Of a stretch of DNA of 64,000 bases, positions 11,044-21,492 are shown piece after piece; position 1 is the stretch's first letter, and every line of letters begins with the position of its first letter. Under the pieces are notes generated by a model that worked only from the letters and a program-made list of their open reading frames with translations, made no database searches and was not told the origin of the DNA. This stretch comes from Pieris napi (Eukaryota > Arthropoda > Insecta > Lepidoptera > Pieridae), in the NCBI RefSeq assembly GCF_905475465.1, contig NC_062240.1:12849001-12913000 (forward strand), given 5' to 3'. Position numbers and translations under genes: made by a program.

Positions 11044-11851
11044 ATGTTCTCTAAAGTAAGTGCCACTGTAAACGTGTTTAATAATTGGTAATTAAAGAAA
11101 AAAGAAATAATTAACTAATAAGGATTTTCTTTTTAAGGTTCTTGCTTTAAGCGCGGTGTTAGCCGTGACCAGCGCTGGTCTCCTGGCTGCTCCCGCAGTT
11201 CACTACTCTCCAGCTTCCGCGGTCTCCTCACAGAGCATCGTGCGCCATGAGCAGCCAATCGCCGTAGCCGCTCCCGTTGCATACCAATCTGCTCCACTCT
11301 CATACGCCTCTCCCGCTCGTTACTCATCTGCTGTCTCCTCACAAAACATCGTCCGCCACCAACAGCCCATTGCCTACAACTCCGCTTCTCTCTCTTATGC
11401 AACACCTCTCTCTTACGCTGCTCCCGCTCGTTACTCATCTGCCATCTCCTCCCAGAACATCGTTAGTCACGGACAGGCTATTGCTCCCGCCCGTCTGGCC
11501 TACCAAGCTGCCCCTGCTGTAGTCGCTCCAGTCATCCACGCTGCTCCCCTTATCCACGCTGCCCCTGCCCGCGCCATCATCGCCCAACACGAGGAATACG
11601 ACGCACACCCCAGCTACGACTTCTCCTACTCCGTCGCTGACGGCCACACCGGTGACAACAAGTCCCAGCACGAGAGCCGCGACGGAGATGTTGTACGTGG
11701 TGAATACTCCCTGGTTGAAGCTGACGGCTCAATCCGCCGCGTAGAGTACTCCGCTGATGACCACCATGGCTTCAACGCTGTCGTCAGCAACTCTGCACCC
11801 GCTCACGCCGCCTCCGCATACACCCCAGCTGCTGTTCTCGCCCACCATTAA
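11044..11851 (+). CDS. G3: RR-2 cuticular protein (alpha type, 241 aa)
   Basis: Exon 1 is 11044-11055 (MFSK) and exon 2 is 11138-11851, phase 0, after a TTTTAAG acceptor. The signal peptide reads MFSKVLALSAVLAVTSAG. The spacer has SSQSIVRHEQPIAVA and two SSQNIV modules, fewer than G1, then a HAAPLIHAAPA stretch. The RR-2 domain is about 157-221 (HPSYDFSYSVADGHTGD, YSADDHHGFNAVV), with tail AYTPAAVLAHH. AATAAA is at 11906-11911 in a 3' UTR almost identical to G1's. Secreted chitin-binding cuticle protein by family. Confidence 0.93.
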
Positions 11852-11939
11852 TGAGACCTACTATAGAGTAGAATAGGATCGTTTATAAGAGTTCTATTTA
11901 TAAAAAATAAAAGCACTAAACTCTACTTTGTTATATTTT

Positions 11940-12770
11940 TATTATAGTTCAAGCAATACTTATCATGTAGGTATGTGTGATTCTAATGTTCATACCCACA
12001 TCTCATATTATCGTAACATTTCAATTTAATTATGAAAATATTATTGGCTAAGTCATATATTAACTTAGCTAAATTTGTCATTGGATATCACTACTACGTT
12101 ACTCGTACTAGAAATTTATAAAGTCGTAATATAGAACACTAATCTTTTATATTACGTATTGTTATGAGTTCTAAAACAACGTGTATGAATAAAATAATAC
12201 AAGGAAATATTACACCACAAATTTTACACATATATAATAGAAGAGTCAGCTAAATCTTAAGCCAACTATACTATATCTTTAATAAACACCTATTAATAAC
12301 TTTATTTTTAGCCTCGAAGTGTTCTTATATATACGTATATAGGTAAATAAATAAGATCCTTCTCTAGAGAAAACACTAACACATATAGGCAAACTATTTT
12401 CAACACAGAATGAAAACGAACTAGGAGAAGAAACGATAGTTTTAATGGAAGAGAGAAATCATATGTTAGAAAAATGAAAAGAAAACCATGATTGCAGTAA
12501 TCAGTGGTAATATTCAAACATTAATAAGAAAACACAAAAATCTGTCCACTCCAGACAACTACAGAATACTAGTTGAAATAGCAACTACAAAAGCATTGAA
12601 ACAAATTACAGGCCACTTACAATGGCTACCACCAAATATACAAGTAAAATCTAGCTAGGTAAGCGAAAAACACCAAATTCTACAGCATGTTATACATGGA
12701 AACGGATAGAACAACACTCACCAAAACGTAATAAATAACTAACAGTACAGAGAACTTTAACTTTGTATAG
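11940..12770. other. Duplicated intergenic sequence
   Basis: No gene seen. Counterpart of 5045-5440 after G1, with extra sequence. Confidence 0.5.
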
Positions 12771-13250
12771 ATAAATATTATAATTATAAAACAAAGTTTT
12801 TTCTAAATATAATAAAAACAGTTGAATGAAAACCAACCCAGAGTATCCTCTTACCCTCTGGAGTATTTTTTCGAAGTAGTCGGTAGACTACTTTACCAAA
12901 GATCATGTTTTCGTCATAAAATAAATTATCGAAAAGCTAAAATAATATGGTTATCATACCATATGGCTTTCGTAGACAATAATAAGACTTTCGGTTCTCT
13001 AAGACATAGCTACATCTGGAATACGCAAAAAAAATCAAATCACTGATAGTAAAAATATCGAAATTATATAATTATATACATTTACAAAACCCCAACAGCG
13101 TTAATCCGTCTGGAAACATAGAGAGGAATTTCCTGTGAAGAAGGGGCAAGGAGACCCACACTCTTAAAAAAAAATTAACAGCCATACAAGAAAATATATT
13201 TTAGAGTTTAAACTGAGAAATCTATTTAAAACCGTTTTGAAACGGAATCT
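12770..13250 (+). pseudogene. Decayed RTE-like reverse transcriptase fragment (unit B)
   Basis: Sister of the remnant at 5440-5900. A frame near 12963 reads MAFVDNNKTFGSLRHSYIW, and a degraded GVRQGDP-like block lies near 13130. The two copies share flanking sequence and are paralogous through segmental duplication rather than separate insertions. Confidence 0.65.
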
Positions 13251-13544
13251 AGCATCGCTCCCCATTCGCGTTGGAGGATGAGGAGTACGCAAGATAAGTG
13301 TAGCTCTTGCAGCGTTTCTCTCATCTTCTCACAAATCTAGCAGTCTAGTAGGTAAATCTTTAGATTTTATTCTACAAACTACGAGATTGCGGATGTATCA
13401 GATGCAAAAAAATAGAAGTTAACATCTGGCCTAGGCTTGAAATTGCCAGCGTCAACTTTCGAAGGAGCTTTAAAATACATTTTCACGAATGCAAAGGGAA
13501 TTTTTTCGTGGTCAATCGCTTGTTGTCATTGTTGTGACAGGTTT

Positions 13545-13735
13545 TATAGTTTTAAAAGATTGGCGGACAGTTTATTGCCAGTCCTTCTCTTCCGTTCTAC
13601 GCCCTTGATTTGAGAACTGGCAGTGAATGTAAAATTAGAAGCATTTAATATGTATTTTTTTGACGTTCATATACACTACATTGTGTTACCTAAGTGAATA
13701 AATGATTTTGATTTCATTTGAGTGACAAATTGCTA
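13545..13735 (+). mobile_element. LINE/SINE 3' tail, specific to unit B
   Basis: The block GGCGGACAGTTTATTGCCAG ... TTTTTTTGACGTTCATATAC ... GTTACCTAAGTGAATAAATG ... TTTGATTTCATTT interrupts the alignment of units A and B. Its last 80 bases recur at 31160-31245. It looks like a retroposon tail inserted after the duplication. Confidence 0.6.
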
Positions 13736-14278
13736 TATCAAATTGGTGTTGAAGCGCTAAGTTTAGTATATTATGTAAAAATTTGTGTGTTAATATTTCA
13801 TGAGGATATGCCATAGTAAAAAACCGGATGACTTTAGAATGCGCTACGGAAGAACAAGGTCAGCCTTGTAAGCAAAAATAATTTATGAATTATTGAAACT
13901 TACATAATATGTAACACTTTATTTGTCATTCTTTATAAAATTAACTTTTAGTGTTCAGGATTTTTGCAACAATGACGTAACACGGTATCTTAAAGTAATT
14001 AAAGAGAGATGTTAGAAGAGGAATTCTTTTCTTATATAGAATGTATATTGTATACTGCAAACAAGGAAGTAGAACAAGGCTTTTTATCTTCATTATAAAA
14101 GTTTAGATAAGGGCCAAAAGCAACTTCGTTGTTGTTACTACAAGTTTGATCCTCCTTTGCCTAAAAAACGTAACATATTTAAACACATTTCTCTGGATAA
14201 CAATTAAATGTCGTCTTTCTACGTACTTTCAGAAAAGTCATGTTAATTTATTATGAAATTAAAGTAGTTCAAAACTTG

Positions 14279-14340
14279 TCGACCTCAAAGTTCAAATGAC
14301 ATGCTATATAAGTTGATTTTTGCAACTGATAGTTATCATT
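14279..14340 (+). promoter_or_regulatory. G4 promoter with AGGTCG motif
   Basis: TCGACCTCA at 14279-14287, 17 bp gap, TATATAAG at 14305-14312, initiator TCATT at 14336-14340. Essentially identical to the G2 promoter. Confidence 0.75.
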
Positions 14341-14363
14341 CGAATTACAACCTTACATACAAC

Positions 14364-15093
14364 ATGTTCTCTAAAGTAAGTTTTCAAGAGAGGTTTAACT
14401 TCCGTTGATCAATAAATATTTTTATATAAGAAGTAAAGAAGAAGAAAAAGAAGCCAACTATTCAATTGCATAATTTCCATAACAATTAATTACATTTATT
14501 TTTTTCAGATTTTCGGCATCAGCGCTGTTTTGGCAGTGGCCACTGCAGGCCTCCTCCCAGCTGCCCACTACTCGCCAGCGTCCGCAGTGTCTTCACAAAG
14601 CATTGTCCGCCATGAGCAGCCAATTGCTGTCGCCTCACCTTACTACCAATCTGCTCCCTTGGCATACTCTGCCCCCAGACAGTACTCCTCCGCCGTATCC
14701 TCCCAAAACATTGTCCGTCACGCTGCCCCTGTAGCTATCACCCATGCCGCTCCTCTTGTCCACGCCACTCCCGTTGTCCACGCTGCTCCCTTAGTCCACG
14801 CTGCTCCAGCTCGTGCCATCATCGCCCAACACGAGGAATACGACGCACACCCCAGCTACGACTTCGCCTACTCCGTAGCCGATGGCCACACCGGTGACAA
14901 CAAGTCCCAGCACGAGAGCCGCGACGGAGATGTTGTACGTGGTGAATACTCCCTGGTTGAAGCTGATGGCTCAATCCGTCGCGTAGAGTACACCGCTGAT
15001 GCACACAACGGCTTCAACGCTGTCGTCAGCAACTCTGCACCCGCTCACTCCGCACCTGCCTACGCCCCGGCTACCGTTTTGGCTCACCATTAA
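14364..15093 (+). CDS. G4: RR-2 cuticular protein (beta type, 198 aa)
   Basis: Exon 1 is 14364-14375 (MFSK) and exon 2 is 14509-15093, phase 0. The signal peptide matches G2 (IFGISAVLAVATAG). The low-complexity region is the shortest of the alpha and beta genes: one SSQSIVRHEQPIAVASP, one YYQSAPLAYS and one SSQNIVRH module, then HAAPLVHATPVVH. The RR-2 domain is about 114-178, with FAYSVADGHTGD and YTADAHNGFNAVV; the tail is YAPATVLAHH. AATAAA is at 15149-15154 in a 3' UTR shared with G2. Compared with G2 it lacks a 31-residue repeat module, consistent with slippage or recombination inside the repeats. Confidence 0.93.
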
Positions 15094-15526
15094 ACATCAA
15101 CCAAAAAATCTAAAAATATACACGATACATATTAAGTTATTTATTGTAAATAAATACACTAGTTGATCAAAGTAAATTTTCTCTTCTTTCCTTTACCTAT
15201 CCTACCTACCTATTTGTCTATCTACTCGTAAATTACAACGCGAGTATAATGTTGTATTATATTAACATGAATCATGTTAATGAAACCCTGGGAAATAACT
15301 TTACAAACTGTAGAAAGCGTCGACTAAGAATTTAAAAAATATGCCAAAGCCAGAGAGGCTTCTTCACGAAATATCGATGCTGTTCGAGTTGCTCGCCCTC
15401 AATGTGAAGATTAAAAAGGGTAAAACCTTTTGTGCCAGTTCAAATTTAAGACTCAAAACTAATTACAAGTGAGTAATGGGAATATTATTTAATTGTTATT
15501 TGACATTACTTTTTTTAAAAAAGAAC

Positions 15527-15695
15527 AGCGGGCAGACGGGCCGTAAGTTTATTTGATGTTAAGTGATACAGTCATGCCAGAAAGCACGCCAGTGCGTTAC
15601 CAGCCTTTGAAGAATTGGAACACCTTTTCTTGAAGGACACTAAGTCAAATCGGATCCGAAATACTTTAGTAGACAGCTAGTGCAAAAAGTGCCAT
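15527..15695 (+). repeat. Dispersed repeat D1, copy 2
   Basis: Matches 9130-9345: GAACAGCGGGCAGACGGGCC... TTGATGTTAAGTGATACAGTCA... GCGTTACCAGCCTT... ACACTAAGTCAAATCGGATCC. It occupies the same relative place after G4 as copy 1 does after G2, so it was probably carried by the unit duplication. Confidence 0.6.
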
Positions 15696-15699
15696 TAAT

Positions 15700-16975
15700 A
15701 TTCTGTAAGTACATTTTTACATCATAGTATAATCTCCCCTTCTCCGCGTTTTTTTTAAGTTCTACTGAAAAGCATGATTATATTCAGTTGTTGTTGCACG
15801 ATCTCCTAAAATTCATGTTCGAAACATTTGCTTAACAACAACAACACACTTGACAGATAAATATACATTATTACTCCCGAAACAAAATTACAATTCTTAA
15901 TGATGAACTTAATAATATTAAAAAATAACTTTTTTTTAGTTAACCTTTTTTATTAAAGCCCGAACAATAAATACAGTATCTAACGCTTAAAGACATGGAG
16001 ATTATCACAAAAAGGATCAGCTTCGTATAGGATATACCATATATGAAGCATCGTTCATGACAGATAGACCTATTGATAAAAGCGTTTTTATCCAAGGCCT
16101 CGCGGCCAGGCAAGTTTGGCTAAATTCTGAAATTTACTTCTTTAGAATATTTGTTACAATATCTACCGGGTTTTATTTTTTTTAGACAAAGATTATGTCA
16201 ATATGGTGGCGTCTATAGCAAAATAATGGTTAATTGAGGAATGATACTACTTTTTAATAATCATTTATAGCTATAGCCATTATATAAAAGGCATAGATGT
16301 TTAGTTAGTCGGTCCATCTGGGGATCCGTCTAGATGGATTGAATATATCGCTTAATAATACAAGGGCCTAACTTCAATTCTTAGTAAAGTAAGATTTTAT
16401 ATGCATAAAAATTCTCCAGCAGTTAGCCCTGAAAGAGAAAGAAAAAAGACAAAAATACACATATTTGAGCCTCTCTCACACACCTGCCGCGCATACCCCA
16501 ATCAATCTCACTGCTACAACTTACTAATAAGTAAAGTGTCCATATAGAAAGAAGTTAGACTGTGCAAATGTTGCGCAATTCGGGTTTGTACAATTCTGTC
16601 AATAAAACAGATGAGTTTCATTAAAACAAATCATATTTGATTTGATATATAATGTAGTAAGTTTGTAGGTCTTTTATAGGTCCCCATATTTCCAAAACCT
16701 GCAGTCGTTACAAGGTATTATACCTGACTGAATCTGTGTATTACATAATGTTTGTTATATTTTTTTGTACTATATGGGCCCAACTTAAGTTATTTTAATC
16801 AATTGTGTTTTATAGAATTTATTAATATTGTAATTAATTTTTCTATAGTGACATTATCAACGAACAAATCTGTAAAGTTGTATAATGATGACTTAAATAA
16901 AAGCATTTTATTCAAAAAACAAGCCGCAGTGGAAAAATTGCAAATATTTAAATTCTCATTTTTTGAATTACGCCT
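15700..16975. other. Intergenic, no gene seen
   Basis: Left part weakly parallels 9350-10750. The remainder to the MITE at 16978 has no recognised feature. Confidence 0.5.
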
Positions 16976-16977
16976 TA

Positions 16978-18102
16978 TAGACCAGTGCAGATAGCCTTTA
17001 AAATAAATAAAAAGTGAAAAAAATAATAGTAGGATGAAACCTATTGGAAAGGGAGGATAATATTATAAAAATTAAAGGAAAAATAATTTACGGGCGATCT
17101 GAGGTCAGGAAGGGGCATGGGGGGGGAGTTTTAAGGGCAAAAAACGGTTTATCTCGATTTCCGACAAAACTAAAAGTCCTATCGAAGAAAGTTAAATGGC
17201 AAAGTTGTAGGTAATAAAAAGATCTAAAACTTTTTTATTCACACATTTTTCACATAACCTCAAAATTTATGAGAAAAATTCAAAAAACCAAGTTTTTGGT
17301 TTTTAATTTTTATCTTTTACAAATTTTTTTTTTTTTTTTAACGAAATTTGGTGAAAACTTACCTTTCTATGTCTCAAATACGCTGTAATTTATTTGATTA
17401 AAAATATTTATTTTTTCACCCTATTTTGCATTAATATCGAAAAAACACCCTAATTTTCGAAGGGTATGACGGGTCTGGGCGTTACTGCATACGATGTTTT
17501 GCATTTTCTGAGAAGATTTACTATGGTAATATATATATATATTTTTTTACCATAGGAAAGTAGAGATTTCAACGAACTGAAAGCACACCAACTTTTTGAA
17601 AAAAGCTGATATTTTGACAGGTGAATTTTCGATTGAAAATTAGGGTGTTTTTTTCGATATTCATTCAAAATAAGGTGAAAAAATAAATATTTTTAATCAA
17701 ATAAATTACAGCGTATTTGGGACATAGCAAGGTATGTTTTCACCAAATTTCTTTAACAAAAAAAGAAATTTGTAAAAGATAACAATTAAAAACCAAAAAC
17801 TTGGTTTTTTTAATTTTTCTCATAAGTTTTGAGGTTATGTGAAAAATGTGTAAATCCAAAAGTTTTAGATCTTTTTATTACCTACAACTTTGCCATTTGA
17901 CTTTCTTCGATAGGACTTTTAGTTTTGCCGGAAATCGAGATAAACCGTTTTTTACCCTTAAAACTCCCCCCCTTCCCCTTCCCGACCTCAGATCACCCGT
18001 AAATTATTTTTCCTTTAATTTTTATAATATTCTCCTCCTTTTCCAATAGATTTCATCCTACTATTATTGTTTTAGGTTTCAAAAATTATCGGCACTGGTC
18101 TA
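16978..18102. mobile_element. 1.1-kb palindromic MITE with TTA target duplication
   Basis: Outer inverted termini are TAGACCAGTGC at 16978 and GCACTGGTCTA ending 18102, flanked by TTA on both sides (16975-16977 and 18103-18105). Arms of about 480 bp are imperfect complements, for example TCGATTTCCGACAAAACTAA against TTAGTTTTGCCGGAAATCGA. The centre is about 155 bp around GACGGGTCTGGGCGTTACTG. No transposase frame. TTA duplications are typical of PIF/Harbinger-type transposition, which would make this a non-autonomous derivative; that assignment is inference. Confidence 0.8.
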
Positions 18103-18345
18103 TTAGAATTACTGAGGATATCCAAAATAATAATTACAAAATACTATGGACACATCCACATAATATTATTCATCTAAATAAGACATCTAGAATGAGAGAA
18201 GAGATATAATAAAACGAAAAAGGGTAATTATGTTACTACATATGACAACTGTCATTGAACTTGCTAGCCAAACTTGTCCCCATCCTTTCACTGATCGATT
18301 AATTTTTTGCCAGTAAATTACCTATGCTTATATTTTGTACCTTGA

Positions 18346-18406
18346 CGACCTTGGAAAATTTAACACCTTAGTATAAAGCTTGCTCTGGGTCCTTTAATGA
18401 ATCAGT
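18346..18406 (+). promoter_or_regulatory. G5 promoter with AGGTCG motif
   Basis: CGACCTTGG at 18346-18354, 17 bp gap, TATAAAG at 18372-18378, initiator TCAGT at 18402-18406. Nearly identical to G3. Confidence 0.75.
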
Positions 18407-18429
18407 ATCAAGCAAGTCTTTCTTTCAAC

Positions 18430-19239
18430 ATGTTCTGCAAAGTAAGTGACACTGAAAATGTTTGTTAATTAATAACTAAAGAAAATAAGAAATAATTAAC
18501 TAATAAAGATTTTCTTTTTTAGGTTCTTGCTTTAAGCGCGGTGTTAGCAGTGACCAGCGCTGGTCTCCTGGCTACTCCCGCAGTTCACTACTCTCCAGCT
18601 TCCGCGGTCTCCTCACAGAGCATCGTGCGCCATGAGCAGCCAATCGCCGTAGCCGCTCCCGTTGCATACCAATCTGCTCCAATCGCATACGCGTCTCCCG
18701 CTCGTTACTCCGCCGCTGTCTCTTCACAAAACATCGTCCGCCACCAACAGCCTATCGCCGTAGCCGCTCCTCTCTCTTACGCCTCACCTCTTTCCTACGC
18801 TGCTCCCGCTCGTTACTCATCTGCCACTGCAGTCTCCTCCCAGAACATCGTTCGTCACGGACAGGCCTATGCTCCAGCCCGTCTGGCCTACCAAGCCGCG
18901 CCTGCACTCGTTGCACCAGTCGTCCACGCTGCTCCCCTTGTCCACGCTGCTCCAGCCCGTGCCATCAACGCCCAACACGAGGAATACGACGCACACCCCA
19001 GCTACGACTTCGCCTACTCCGTAGCCGACGGTCACACCGGTGACAACAAATCCCAGCACGAGAGCCGCGACGGAGATGTTGTACGTGGTGAATACTCCCT
19101 GGTTGAAGCTGATGGCTCAATCCGTCGCGTAGAGTACTCCGCTGATGACCACAATGGCTTCAACGCTGTTGTCAGCAATTCTGCACCCGCTCACGCCGCC
19201 CCTGCCTACGCACCGGCTGCCGTTCTTGCTCACCACTAA
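18430..19239 (+). CDS. G5: RR-2 cuticular protein, alpha/beta chimera (242 aa)
   Basis: Exon 1 is 18430-18441 and reads MFCK, with Cys where its sisters have Ser. Exon 2 is 18523-19239, phase 0. The front half is alpha: signal VLALSAVLAVTSAG, SSQSIVRHEQPIAVA and two SSQNIVRH modules. The RR-2 domain is about 158-222 with FAYSVAD as in G4 and an intermediate YSADDHNGFNAVV. The tail is APAYAPAAVLAHH. The 3' UTR (GTTATTTATTGTAAATAAA, AATAAA at 19294-19299, then AATCAAAGTAAATTTTCT) is the beta type of G2 and G4. So the promoter and 5' part derive from a G3-like gene and the 3' end from a G4-like gene. A normal chitin-binding cuticle function is still expected. Confidence 0.92.
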
Positions 19240-19392
19240 ACATCAGCAAAACAATCTAAGAATGATATCATAGATATTAAGTTATTTATTGTAAATAAAC
19301 ACACTAGTTAATCAAAGTAAATTTTCTGCATTTTTATTCGCTGCGCAACTTTACCAAAACTTCTTGTAAATTCTATTACAATTTTTAAAAAA

Positions 19393-19477
19393 AACTTATT
19401 TTTATACTTTATAGTTGGTGTTTTAAATAATAAGAATAAATATTTAAAACACCAACTATAAAGTATAAAAATAAGTT
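19393..19477. repeat. Perfect 37-bp inverted repeat
   Basis: 19393-19429 and 19441-19477 are exact reverse complements (start AACTTATTTTTATACTTTAT), with an 11-nt loop. It lies about 90 bp beyond the G5 polyadenylation signal. It could be a young foldback or deletion product of a MITE, or a hairpin in read-through RNA; I cannot tell which. Confidence 0.85.
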
Positions 19478-19594
19478 ATTCCTAACAAAATAAAAGTCTT
19501 TAAAATAAATAAAGCGACAAAACTCAAATTCGCAAATTGAGAATTCATTTCTGAAAATATTTTCATAGCAAAAATATTTCCTAAATAGTGAACG

Positions 19595-19709
19595 TCAGAT
19601 CGACCGTAATTTATTTTTCCTTTCATTTTGATCATATTCCCCTGCTTTTCTAATGGGTTTCATCCTACTGTAATTTTTTTTGGTTTCAAAAATTATCGGC
19701 ACTGGTCTA
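19595..19709. mobile_element. Terminal fragment of the palindromic MITE
   Basis: Matches the right end of the 16978-18102 element, from the CGTAATTTATTTTTCCTTT block to ATCGGCACTGGTCTA at 19709. It is followed directly by GAGCGCTGACGGTGAGCGTG...ACTAAATTCAGCCT (to about 19748), which is the end of the GC-rich element seen at 25225-25583. Confidence 0.7.
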
Positions 19710-19749
19710 TGAGCGCTGACGGTGAGCGTGAGACTAAATTCAGCCTAAA

Positions 19750-20320
19750 TGTTTGTTGCATCGAAATTGAGCGTATATGTTCAATATCGACCAAAAATAT
19801 TGAAGAATTAAATATTGAGATAAAAACGTCAATAATTTTATATTAAATAACAATTATTTTATAATAAATAAGTAGCTTAAAACCACTATATTTTTCAAAT
19901 ATTCAAACCGATAGATAGCTTTTAGATATTTAATTCGCTTCCGATACTAAATTATTCGAAGAAAATTCAGTAAAAATATTACTATATCTTGGGAATGTAT
20001 GTTATAATATAAGCCTTTGCCAAAATCTTCTTTAAATTATAATTAGATGCCTATTTATTACTATTTTAAGATAAGTTATATATACCTGAGTGACCTAAAA
20101 AATTTTTTTAGCCTTTAGATGGGCTAAAATTTATCATACTATACGATTTATTCAGATCACTTGTCACGAACGTTGTGGCTCCGTACAAAAGTTCTTAACG
20201 TAAAATCTAACTGAAGCCAGTTCGATCCTGAGTGTCGACACATATAGGTTTTATTTTTGTTTTATATTTTTATATTTTCCTTTTTCTTCTATATAATAAG
20301 GAAGGGAAAATTTGAGGAAT
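19750..20320. other. Left flank and possible 5' UTR of the LINE
   Basis: AT-rich, no gene seen. The LINE 5' end is not definable without a flanking duplication; it may lie within 20160-20320. Confidence 0.4.
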
Positions 20321-20327
20321 AGATAAA

Positions 20328-21299
20328 ATGCTCAAATGCATTGCATGCTCCAAGGACCTAGACATAAGCACGCAGATTCAATGTATACAGTGCTTTAGAG
20401 GTTGTCACAGTAACTGTACAGGACTTACAGTGGAACAATCAAGTGACACTTGGATATGACCTCCTTGCATGCGTAGAGGACGGCGCTGCCCTGATGCATC
20501 GCCTGAAAATCCACAAGCCTCCACGAGGCGTCATAAAAAGGATCCAGGACAAAGCGACAAGCACTTGTCTAGGGATGACTTGCAGAAGGTAATTGCAGAG
20601 GGAATTAACCAGGCAATCGACGCTAAACTGGGTCACATACAGAATAAGCTGATCGAAACTCTAAAAGCTTCTCTTATTATGGAATTGAGAGAAGAAATTA
20701 AGTCCTTCATGATTCCATTCGTTGAAGAAACAAAATCTCTAAGGGAGGAATTAAATATACTAAGGAATGATCTCTCGAATAGCAATGCCATTGTAAGTGA
20801 ACTAAAATCGCAAATTTCTAAGCAGCAGCAGTGGAACCGAATGAATAATATTGAGGTTGTAGGTTTACCTCAAACTAGCAACGAGTCGACACGCTCACTA
20901 ATACAAAAAATTGCAAAACATGCTGACGTGGATTTGCAACCGGGCGATATTGAATTCGCCAATCGCGTACAGCCGAAGCAATCAACGCCAGGAAAGCCAA
21001 AAACAATTGTTGTTCGTCTCAGATCTCGCGACATTAAAGATAAAATTTTGTCCGGTTTACGAAAAAGGCGAGGAATTCAAACGTCTGATATTGGTTTGGC
21101 TGGTAATTCTAAGAAATTCTTTGTAAACGAGCACCTGACCCCTGAAAACAAATATCTGCTAAAAGAGGTTAAAACAATGGCTACGAACAAAGGTTACAAA
21201 TTCGTTTGGGTCAGAAACTGTTGCATTTTTTTACGCAGAAACGAAGAGTCCCCAGCCATTACAATAAATTCGGAGCGGGATTTATCAAAAATTTCTTAG
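20328..21299 (+). pseudogene. LINE ORF1: PHD finger, coiled coil, FP-like domain; one stop
   Basis: The frame opens with MLKCIACSKDL and holds a PHD-type zinc finger: CxxC near residue 4, CIQCFRGCHSNCTGL, then W-I-stop-P-P-C. TGA at 20457-20459 replaces the expected penultimate Cys, so ORF1 is broken or reinitiates at the ATG at 20469. Downstream is a Lys/Glu/Leu-rich coiled coil (about residues 95-170), then a C-terminal domain (NIEVVGLPQ, FANRVQP, IVVRLRSRDIKDKIL, FFVNEHLTPENKYLL) resembling the baculovirus-FP-like nucleic-acid-binding domain common in insect LINE ORF1 proteins. ORF1 normally coats element RNA. Confidence 0.8.
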
Positions 21300-21492
21300 A
21301 TTCAACTTTGCATTTGTATTTTTATTATTTAACTAATTATTTTACGGCATCGTTCGTGTATTTTTCAGTGGTTTTAGCAGCGCTTTGTTTCTTGATTTAC
21401 AATTTCACATTAATAGTAACGCAGAATTCGAGATCTTCCTACCTAAATAAAAATGTTTGCATAAACGTTGGTACGTTTAGATTTTTCTTTAA

